Below, piece by piece: positions 8,808 to 15,927 of a stretch of DNA of 64,000 bases (position 1 is its first letter; every line of letters starts with the position of its first letter). Under the pieces are notes generated by a model. The model saw only the letters and a program-made list of their open reading frames with translations, did not search any database and was not told the origin of the DNA. The translations under genes and the position numbers were made by a program. Location of the stretch: the NCBI RefSeq assembly GCF_000444875.1, contig NC_021985.1, forward strand, positions 6,840,170 through 6,904,169. Direction: 5' to 3'. This DNA comes from Streptomyces collinus Tu 365. GTDB taxonomy: Bacteria; Actinomycetota; Actinomycetes; Streptomycetales; Streptomycetaceae.

Positions 8808-8915
8808 GCCCGGCCGGGCACCACCCGGCCGCGACGGTCCGGCCCCGGCCACGACGGCCGGGGCCGGACCGTCGCCGGGGCCGGAGCGCCGCGCCCGGGT
8901 GGTGCCCGGCCGGGC
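8808..8915 (+). terminator. Nested perfect hairpins after the GH15 gene
   Basis: Two nested perfect inverted repeats follow the stop. An inner 19-bp stem pairs 8832-8850 with 8856-8874 around a 5-base loop (ACGAC). An outer 21-bp stem pairs 8808-8828 with 8895-8915. This is most likely an intrinsic-type terminator without a U-tract, as is common in Streptomyces. It may also shield the transcript end. Confidence 0.7.
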
Positions 8916-8940
8916 GGGGGCCCGCTCCCCGTCCGCGCTC

Positions 8941-9530
8941 CCGCAGGAGGCCGTCCGAAGGGGGCCCCGTCCCCTGTTCACGCCCCCGGAGGGGACCTGT
9001 CTCCCGGCCGCACGCCGAAGGAGGCCCCGTCCCCCGTTCACACCCCCGGAGGGGACCTGTCTCCCGGCCGCACGCCGGAGGGGGACCCGTACCCCCGGGA
9101 AGCGCCCGGAGGGGACCTGTCTCCCGGCCGCACACCGGTGGGGGGCCTGACCCCCGGGAAGGACCCGCGCCTCCGGAGGGGCCCGCGCCCCCGGAGCCCC
9201 GCCCCCCGGAGGGGACCTGCTCCCCGGCCGCACCCCGGTGGGGGACCCGTACCCCCGGGAAGGACCCGCGCCTCCGGAAGGACCCGCGCCTCCGGAAGGA
9301 CCCGCGCCCCGGAGCCCCGCCCCCCGGAGGGGACCCGCCTCCCGGCCGCACCCCAGTGGGGGGACCCGTAGCCCTGGAAGGACCCGCGCCTCGGAGGGCC
9401 TCGCCCCCTGGAGGGGACCTGCCTCCCGGCCGCACCCGGTGGGGAACCCGTAGCCCCGGGAAGGACCCGCGCCGCCGGAGGAGCCCGCACCTCCGGAGCC
9501 CGCCCCCCCCGGAGGGGACCTGCTCCCCGG
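8941..9530. repeat. GC-rich minisatellite, 60-bp units then degenerate copies
   Basis: The core CCGGAGGGGACCTGT recurs at about 8986, 9046 and 9106, exactly 60 bases apart, each followed by CTCCCGGCCGCAC. Degenerate copies continue near 9208, 9327, 9410 and 9508, interspersed with short GGAAGGACCCGCGCC units. Because 60 is a multiple of 3, long frames stay open on both strands, but the predicted peptides are pure Gly/Pro/Arg/Ala repeats without a ribosome site. This fills the 813-base gap between the GH15 and reductase genes; no gene is supported in it. Confidence 0.8.
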
Positions 9531-9610
9531 TGTGCGTGGCCCGCGTGGCATCATCGGCCCGGACCAGGACCGGAGCACCCGGTCGCAGGCGAAGCCGCCC
9601 GAGGAGCACG

Positions 9611-10483
9611 ATGAACCCCGCCCTCTCCGCCCCGCCGGCGGCGGGCACCGCGCTGCTCGACGACTTCTCCCTGGAGATGACCGGCAAGGACGTGCCCAAG
9701 CTGGAGGAGGCGCGGGACACCATCCCCCGCGGCACCCGGATCAACGTCACCTTCCTCGCGGGCGAGGACCCCGGCACCCGGCTGGCCGCCGCCCGCGCGG
9801 TCAAGCGGCTCGGCTTCGTGCCCGTCCCGCACATCTCCGCCCGCCGACTGCCCTCCCGGCGGCACCTGGAGGAGTTCCTGGCCGGCCTGGCGGCCGACGG
9901 CACCGCCGACAACGTCTTCGTCGTCGGCGGCGACCCCGCCCGCCCCGAGGGCCCGTACGAGGACGCCCTCTCCGTCATCCGCTCCGGGCTGCTCCAGCGG
10001 CACGGCGTACGGCACGTCGGCATCAGCGGCTACCCCGAGGGCCACCCGGCCATCGCCGACCACTCCCTGTGGTCGGCGCTCAGCGACAAGACGGCCGCCC
10101 TCGGCGCCGACCGGCTGGCCGGCGACGTCATCACCCAGTTCGGCTTCGACGCCGAGGCGGTGCTCCGCTGGGTGGCCGCCGTCCGCGACCGGGGCGTCCG
10201 GCTGCCGGTCCGGGTCGGCGTGCCCGGCCCGGCCGGCGCCCGCAGGCTGGTGTCCTACGCCACCCGGTTCGGCGTCGGCACCAGCGCCTCCATCGTCCGC
10301 AAGTACGGCTTCTCGCTGACCAACCTGGTGGGCACGGCCGGCCCCGACCGCTTCCTGCACACGCTCGCGCGGGACTACGACCCGGCACGGCACGGCGAGC
10401 TGAAGGTGCACTTCTACACCTTCGGCGGACTGCGGACCACCTCGGAGTGGATCGCCCGCTTCCGGCACGGCGACCGGCACTGA
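9611..10483 (+). CDS. Methylenetetrahydrofolate reductase-like protein
   Basis: The 290-residue product resembles the TIM-barrel FAD enzyme family of 5,10-methylenetetrahydrofolate reductase. It shows FLAGEDPGTRLAAARAVKRLG, VPVPHISARRL, NVFVVGGDPARPEGPYEDAL and ITQFGFD, which follow the barrel strands of the family. It would reduce methylene-THF to methyl-THF in one-carbon metabolism. It is a divergent, shorter form, so a different folate-linked substrate is possible. The ATG at 9611 follows GAGGAG. It has no operon partner: the minisatellite lies upstream and a promoter for the next operon downstream. A weak inverted repeat CTTACGG/CCGTAAG at 10566-10604 may end its transcript. Confidence 0.75.
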   Translation: MNPALSAPPAAGTALLDDFSLEMTGKDVPKLEEARDTIPRGTRINVTFLAGEDPGTRLAAARAVKRLGFVPVPHISARRLPSRRHLEEFLAGLAADGTADNVFVVGGDPARPEGPYEDALSVIRSGLLQRHGVRHVGISGYPEGHPAIADHSLWSALSDKTAALGADRLAGDVITQFGFDAEAVLRWVAAVRDRGVRLPVRVGVPGPAGARRLVSYATRFGVGTSASIVRKYGFSLTNLVGTAGPDRFLHTLARDYDPARHGELKVHFYTFGGLRTTSEWIARFRHGDRH

Positions 10484-10628
10484 GACGACCGCCCACGGGC
10501 GGGACACTCGGGGCGGAGATCCGTTCGACCGGTCGGCCGGGTGCCGACGGATCGGTGGCTTGATCCTTACGGTGGGCGCGCCCCGTGGCGGGACGGCCCG
10601 TAAGCCGTTTCGACGCTGCTCGCCGCTC

Positions 10629-10657
10629 TTGCGCCGGTCGTGCCAGGGCTCTATAAC
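10629..10657 (+). promoter_or_regulatory. Housekeeping-type promoter for the kinase/protease operon
   Basis: TTGCGC at 10629-10634 and TATAAC at 10652-10657 are separated by 17 bases, the optimum for the main vegetative sigma factor. TATAAC stands out in this GC-rich sequence. Transcription would begin near 10664, giving a leader of about 107 bases before the start at 10771. Confidence 0.6.
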
Positions 10658-10770
10658 GTGTCCTGCAGGTATCGGCGGGGATGGCCGGAAAGGCATGTGC
10701 CGCCGCGCCAGGGGGATCCTCGGCTCCGCCGCGATCGGCATCACCGCCCGCAGACCGACGGAGACCCGCC

Positions 10771-12531
10771 ATGACCGACGACGCCTATCGTGCTGCCCTG
10801 ACCAGACTGGCCGTGGACCCCGGCTTCCGGGCCGAACTCGACGGCGACACCGGGGAGGCGGCGCGAAGACTCGGCCTGACTCCCGACCAGGTCACCGCGC
10901 TGCGCTCGCTGCGCGTCGAGTCCGGGGCCGACGGGGGGCCGGCGGCGCTCGACCCCCGGCTGTCCAAGTCGTCCCTGTTCTTCGGCAGCGCGGCCCACGC
11001 GCTGTCCCACCACGACATCACGGTCCCTCACGACCACACGGCAGGGCAGGCCGTCCCGGCGGCCCACGGAGCGGCGGACCATGCGGCGGCGGGCACGCAC
11101 GACGACCCGGCGGCGCACGCCGCGGTCGCGGGCCGGGCCCCGGGCGACCACGGACCCGGCGACTCCGGCCCCGCCGGACACGGGAGCGACCCGCACGCCA
11201 CGGACGCCGGCCCGGAGGCCGCGGGCCCTGCCGGCCCGGCGGCGGCCGGCTCCCACAGCCTGCTCGGCGGCCCTCTCCCGGACCGGTCACCGGCCGAAGC
11301 GAGCGGTGCGCCGGGCCAGTTCGGCGGGTTCGGGGACTTCGGCGGGGCCGGTGAACCCGGCCACGAGGGTCCGGGCGGCGACTTCGGCGGGTTCGGCGGC
11401 TTCGGTGGTTTCGGCGGTCACGCCGGCGGGGGCCCGGAGGGTGGTCTCGGCGGCTTCGGTGGCGACGGCGCACCCGACGGTCCCGGTGGGGACTTCGGGG
11501 GCTTCGGTCCCGGGGGAGAGGGCGGACTCGGCGGCGCCGGTGGGGACTTCGGCGGGTTCGGTGACGGGGCTCACGGCACCGGTGGGTTCGGTGAGGGTGG
11601 TCACGGCACCGGTGGACTCGGCGACGGTGGCCTCGGCGGAGGCGGCTTCGGCGAAGGCGGCACCGATTCCGGCGGGTTCGGCGGCCTCGGCGGTCACGGC
11701 GGAGGCGGCTTCGGCGAAGGCGGCACCGGTTCCGGCGGGTTCGGCGGCCTCGGCGGTCACGGCGGAGGCGGCTTCGGCGAAGGCGGCACCGGTTCCGGCG
11801 GGTTCGGCGGCCTCGGCGGCGACGGGGGCGGGGACGCCGGTCACTTCGGCCACGGCGGGATCTACGACCGCGACGGCGACGGCGGTGGCGGCGAGGGCGG
11901 TGGCGGCGACAGCGGCGGTGGCGGCGGCGAGGGCGGCGGCGACGGAGGCGGCGGCGGAGGTGACGGCGGTGGCGACCCCGAGAACGGCCGGCGCCCGAGC
12001 GGCGGCGGTGGCGGCGAGGGCGGGGGCGACGGCGGCGGCAGCGGCGGGGGAGACGGCGGCGGAGGTGACGGCGGCGGCGACCCCGAGAACGGCCGGCGGC
12101 CCAGCGGTGGCGGTGGTGAGCCGGGCGGCGGCGGAGACGGCGGCGGTGGCGGTGAGGGCGGCGGTGACCCGGAGAACGGCCGGCGCCCGAGCGGCGGCGG
12201 TGGCGGCGAACCCGGGGGCGACGACGGCGGCGGAGGTGACGGCGGTGGCGACCCCGAGAACGGCCGGCGCCCCAGCGGCGGCGGTACGCCCGGCGGCGGT
12301 GACGACGGCGGCACCGGTGGCGGTGACCCGGAGAACGGCCGGCGGCCCAGCGGCGGAGGAGTGCCCGGGGGCGGCCGTGAGGGCTCGTTCGACCGCGCGG
12401 GGACGACCGTGCGCGGCGGCGTCGGCACGCCCGGCACCGGTGGCATCGCCACCCACCTGTCGCCCGCCGCGCCCGAGACGGGCGGCGGGTTCGACGGCGG
12501 TACGCTCCGCAGCGGTTCCGGTGGGGGCTGA
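10771..12531 (+). CDS. Gly-rich repeat protein with leader-like N-terminal domain
   Basis: The protein has 586 residues and no cysteine. Residues 1-50 form a compact helical unit (DPGFRAELDGD, then RRLGLTPDQVTALRSL) that resembles N-terminal leader regions of NHLP/Nif11-type RiPP precursors. A His/Ala/Asp-rich linker follows, then about 400 residues of glycine-rich sequence. This includes a 21-residue repeat GGFGEGGTGSGGFGGLGGHGG (three copies) and five copies of DPENGRRPSGGG. The RRPS element fits a basophilic kinase site. There is no signal peptide. The ATG at 10771 follows GGAG; an in-frame ATG at 10681 has a worse context. It heads the operon with the FHA/protease and two kinase-like genes, which suggests it is their substrate. 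The leader-like and substrate roles are inference. Confidence 0.75.
   Translation: MTDDAYRAALTRLAVDPGFRAELDGDTGEAARRLGLTPDQVTALRSLRVESGADGGPAALDPRLSKSSLFFGSAAHALSHHDITVPHDHTAGQAVPAAHGAADHAAAGTHDDPAAHAAVAGRAPGDHGPGDSGPAGHGSDPHATDAGPEAAGPAGPAAAGSHSLLGGPLPDRSPAEASGAPGQFGGFGDFGGAGEPGHEGPGGDFGGFGGFGGFGGHAGGGPEGGLGGFGGDGAPDGPGGDFGGFGPGGEGGLGGAGGDFGGFGDGAHGTGGFGEGGHGTGGLGDGGLGGGGFGEGGTDSGGFGGLGGHGGGGFGEGGTGSGGFGGLGGHGGGGFGEGGTGSGGFGGLGGDGGGDAGHFGHGGIYDRDGDGGGGEGGGGDSGGGGGEGGGDGGGGGGDGGGDPENGRRPSGGGGGEGGGDGGGSGGGDGGGGDGGGDPENGRRPSGGGGEPGGGGDGGGGGEGGGDPENGRRPSGGGGGEPGGDDGGGGDGGGDPENGRRPSGGGTPGGGDDGGTGGGDPENGRRPSGGGVPGGGREGSFDRAGTTVRGGVGTPGTGGIATHLSPAAPETGGGFDGGTLRSGSGGG
11641..11829 (+). repeat. 63-bp coding repeat, three copies
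   Basis: Units beginning GGCGGCTTCGGCGAAGGC start at 11641, 11704 and 11767, exactly 63 bases apart and nearly identical. They encode a 21-residue Gly/Phe-rich repeat. The high DNA identity suggests recent expansion by slippage or unequal exchange. Confidence 0.8.
11974..12360 (+). repeat. Five DPENGRRPSGG-encoding repeats
   Basis: The block encoding DPENGRRPSGGG begins at 11974, 12079, 12166, 12250 and 12325. The spacing shrinks from 105 to 75 bases because only the Gly-rich linkers vary. The constant peptide amid variable linkers argues for selection on the peptide, not only replication slippage. Confidence 0.8.
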
Positions 12532-12539
12532 GCCACCGC

Positions 12540-14297
12540 ATGCTCTGCCACGTCTGCCGCGTCCACGTGCGGCGCGACTTCCCGTACTGCCTGCACTGCG
12601 GCACCCCGCGCCGGGGTGCCGCGCCGACCGCGTTCGCCGCGCCGCGGCTGCGCGGCCTCGACGACCCCGCCCTCGCCGTCGACCTGACCGGCCGGGTCAC
12701 CACCCTGGGCCGCGGCGAGGACAACGACCTCGTCCTGGCCGACGGCAGCGTCTCGCGCCGCCACGCACGCGTCGTCCGCACCGCCGACGGCTTCCGGATC
12801 GAGGACCTCGACTCCTTCAACGGCACCGCGGTCGGCGGCGCCGACCTGCACGGCGGCACGGCCACGCTGTCCGACGGCGCCGAACTGTCCGTCGGTGACG
12901 TACGCCTGGTCTTCGAGCAGCCCCGGGACGCCCGGATCGGCTCGCGCACCATGGTCGTCGGCACCCAGCAGACGCACCTGCCCCCCGCCGGGCAGGAGGA
13001 GGCGCCGGAAGCGCACGGCCCGCTCACCGCGCGCCCCCGCCGCCGCTCGGGCTGGGCGCTCAAGCGGGTACCCGGCGGACACGGTGCCCCCCGCTGGGTG
13101 CTCAGCGCCAGCCGCACCGGGCGCTATCTGGAGCTCGACGAGCGCCAGGTCTTCCTGTGGCACGCCGTCGACGGCGAGAACACCGTGCGCGACCTGCTGT
13201 TCGCCTACGCCGACCGGTACGGCGAACTGGCCCTGCCCCGCATCGAGTCCACGCTCGCCGCGTTCGCGGACGCCGGACTGCTGCGCGGCCTGCCCGGCCG
13301 GCCGGAGGAGGAGGAACCGCCCGCCGGCTGGCGCCGGGCGGCCCGCACGCTGTACCGGACGCTGCTGAGACTGGAGGTGTCGGTCCCCGGCCTCGACCGG
13401 CTGGTGAGCCGGCTCTACCGGGCCTTCGGCTGGCGGCTGTTCACCCGGACCGGCGTGGTGCTCGCCTGGCTGTCGGTGGCCGGCGGCCTCGTCGCGTTCC
13501 TCGCCGCCCGTGGCCGTCACCGCCTGCTCGACTTCGGCGGGGCCGGCGCCCTCGGCCCCGTCCTGCTGGCCGCCGGATACGTCACCGCCCTGCTCGTCCA
13601 CGAACTGACGCACGCGCTCGCCGTCAAGTCGTACGGCCGCAAGGTCAGACGGGGCGGATTCCTGCTGATGATGGGGATGCCGTTCGCGTTCGTGGACACC
13701 AGCGACATGTGGTTCGGCACCCGCTGGTCCCGGGTCGTGGTGGCCCTGTCCGGGCCGCTGTCCACGGCGGCACTGGCCGGCTGGTGCGCGGCCGGCGCCG
13801 CCCTGCTGCCCGCGGGACCCGCCTCCGCCCTCCTGTACCACCTGGCCTTCGGCCTCTATCTGAACACCCTCTACAACTTCAATCCCCTGATGCCGCTGGA
13901 CGGTTACCAGGCGCTGACCGACGTGCTGCGGGTGCCCCGGCTGCGCGAGGAGGCGAGCGCCTACTTCCGCACCGGCCTGTGGCGGGACCTCCGCGCCGGC
14001 CGGCGGCCGGGCCCCCGGCAGACGGGCATGGCCGCCTACGGCCTGGCGGTCGTCGTCGGCACCTACGGCTTCCTGGGCCTCGCCCTGCTGGCCTGGCGCT
14101 CCCGGATCGGCGACCTGCTCCAGGGCCGGCTGCCCGGGCCCTGGACCACGGCCGTCGAGGCGGCCGTGGTCGCCCTGGTCGCCTTCCCCGTGTGGGCGGC
14201 GCCGGTACGCGCGCTGCTGCGCCGGGCCCGGCGCCGACGGCACCCGGAGGACCTGCCCGGCGCCGCCACGCCCGTACCCCTGGAGGGCACGGCATGA
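12540..14297 (+). CDS. Zinc-ribbon / FHA / PqqD-like / M50 membrane metalloprotease
   Basis: This 585-residue protein has four parts. A zinc ribbon uses Cys3, Cys6, Cys17 and Cys20. An FHA phosphopeptide-binding domain spans about 45-125 (LGRGEDNDLV, SRRHARVV, SFNGTAV). A PqqD-like winged helix spans about 190-255 (GRYLELDERQVFLWHAVDGE), the fold used to bind RiPP leader peptides. Then comes a multi-helix M50 protease core with HELTHA (His354, Glu355, His358) and LDG at Asp454 (NFNPLMPLDGYQ). M50 enzymes cut within or beside the membrane. The start lies 8 bases after the Gly-rich gene and the end overlaps the kinase by 4 bases (ATGA), so the genes are translated together. FHA would read the kinase output and the PqqD-like domain could bind the leader of the Gly-rich protein. 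Confidence 0.85.
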   Translation: MLCHVCRVHVRRDFPYCLHCGTPRRGAAPTAFAAPRLRGLDDPALAVDLTGRVTTLGRGEDNDLVLADGSVSRRHARVVRTADGFRIEDLDSFNGTAVGGADLHGGTATLSDGAELSVGDVRLVFEQPRDARIGSRTMVVGTQQTHLPPAGQEEAPEAHGPLTARPRRRSGWALKRVPGGHGAPRWVLSASRTGRYLELDERQVFLWHAVDGENTVRDLLFAYADRYGELALPRIESTLAAFADAGLLRGLPGRPEEEEPPAGWRRAARTLYRTLLRLEVSVPGLDRLVSRLYRAFGWRLFTRTGVVLAWLSVAGGLVAFLAARGRHRLLDFGGAGALGPVLLAAGYVTALLVHELTHALAVKSYGRKVRRGGFLLMMGMPFAFVDTSDMWFGTRWSRVVVALSGPLSTAALAGWCAAGAALLPAGPASALLYHLAFGLYLNTLYNFNPLMPLDGYQALTDVLRVPRLREEASAYFRTGLWRDLRAGRRPGPRQTGMAAYGLAVVVGTYGFLGLALLAWRSRIGDLLQGRLPGPWTTAVEAAVVALVAFPVWAAPVRALLRRARRRRHPEDLPGAATPVPLEGTA

Positions 14298-15872
14298 CCC
14301 GCGACACGCACCCCGCGACGGACCACGGCGACGGCTGGGCCGTACCCGGGTACACGGCCGTACGCACCCTCGGCGAGGGCGCCGGCGGCCGGGTCGTCCT
14401 CGCCCGGCACACCCCGACCGGGGCCCCCGTCGCCGTCAAGTACCTGAGCGAACGCCTGCGCGGCGACCGGGAGTTCCTGGCCCGCTTCCGGGCCGAGGCC
14501 CGGCTGCTCGGCGAACTGCGGCACCCGTGCGTGGTGCGCCTGTACGAGTACGTCGAGGCGCGCGCCGGAGCCGCGATCGTGATGGAGGCGGTGGACGGCG
14601 TCAGCCTGCGCCACCTGCTGCGCCGGCACGGCGCGACCGGCCCCGAGGCCGCGCTCGTCCTGCTCAAGGGCTCCCTGCTGGGCCTGGGCGCGGCCCACAC
14701 CGCCGGGGTGGTGCACCGCGACTACAAGCCGGAGAACGTCCTGGTCCGCGCCGACGGCACCAGCGCGCTCGCCGACTTCGGCATCGCCGTGCGCGACGGC
14801 CGGGAGGCCGCGGCCGCGGGCACCCCCGCCTACATGGCCCCGGAGCAGTGGGAGGACCGGCCCGCCGGCCCCGCCGCCGACGTCTACGCCGCGTCCGTGG
14901 TGTTCTTCGAGTGCCTGACCGGGCGGCGCCCCTTCGCCGCCGACGACCCGGCCGCGCTGCGCCTGCAGCACCTGCGGGCACCGGCCCCGCTGGACGGCGT
15001 ACCCGCACCGGTGCGCGGGCTGCTGCGCGCCGGCCTCGCCAAGGACCCGGCGGACCGGCCCGGCGTCGAGGCGTTCCTCGCCGACCTCGAACGCCGCGCC
15101 ACCGAGGCGTACGGCGCCGGCTGGGAGGAGCGCGGCCGCCGCCGGCTGGCCGAACTCGCCGCGCTGCTCGCCGTGCTGTTCCCGTTCACCGCGACCGCGA
15201 CGCTGGACGCCCCGGCCCGGGCGCTGACCCTGCTCGGCCGCCTGCGCGGCGGCGGCCGGCGGCTGGCCGCCGGTGGGGTGGCCGCGCTCGCGGTCGTCGC
15301 GGGCGGAGCGACGTACGCCTCCGGCCGGCCGTACGACACGGCCACGACGGTGGCGAGCTCCACCCCCTCGCCCGCCGTCTCCCCGACGGGACCCGGCGCC
15401 TCGGCCACGCCCCCGGCCCCGGCCGCCGGCCACCGCCCCGCCCACGGCGGACGACACACCCACCGGCCCGCCGTCCGACGGCCCGACCCCCGCGCCCACG
15501 CCGTCCACGCCGTCCACGGACCCGACCGCACCGGCCGCGCCGACCCCGACCGCGGACAGCCCCGGCACGGTCACCGTCACCATCGGCTCCTGGCAGCGCG
15601 GGCCGAAGCCGGACATGCTCGTCGCGGCGGTCACGGTCGGGACGACGGGCACCGGACCGCTCACCGTCACCGCCGACTACTACGTCGACACACCCGCTGA
15701 CCCCTACGGCTCCCAGAGTCGGCCGCTGTCCGGGAGCACCCGCTACGACCTGACCTTCGAGGCCGACTTCTCCAACCACCCCTGCCGGGGAACCTGGGAC
15801 GTCACCCTCAGCAGCGACCCGGCGGCCGCGAACGGCCCGCAGACGGCCTCCCTGGACGCACCCCCGTGCTGA
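14294..15872 (+). CDS. Transmembrane Ser/Thr protein kinase, with an apparent frameshift
   Basis: The kinase domain (about residues 15-285) is complete: LGEGAGGRVVLA loop, Lys49, HRDYKPEN with Asp143, DFG at Asp161, and GTPAYMAPEQW. A membrane helix follows near 326-345 (AAGGVAALAVVAGG), then a Pro/Thr-rich linker. The kinase frame runs out of sense near 15410-15440 and ends at 15700 in His/Arg-rich nonsense. A neighbouring frame (+1 relative) continues the Pro/Thr linker and a good extracellular beta domain (TVTVTIGSWQRGPKPDMLV, FSNHPCRGTWDVTL) to a TGA at 15870-15872. So one gene is split by a one-base shift in a C-rich run. This could be a sequencing error, a mutation, or phase variation. 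Its ATG overlaps the protease stop. Confidence 0.8.
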
Positions 15873-15927
15873 GCGCCGCACCGGCGGGCCCGGCCGCCCC
15901 GCGCCGCCGCGACGAGAACGGACCGAC

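Noticed and set aside
8941..9530. CRISPR array
   Set aside because: Repeats are contiguous tandem units without unique spacers, and no cas genes are near. The same holds for 17733-18131.
8559..9578. Repetitive minus-strand open frame (Gly/Pro/Arg-rich) over the 60-bp array
   Set aside because: No ribosome site, no unique sequence, and the repeat alone explains the open frame. Not reported as a gene.
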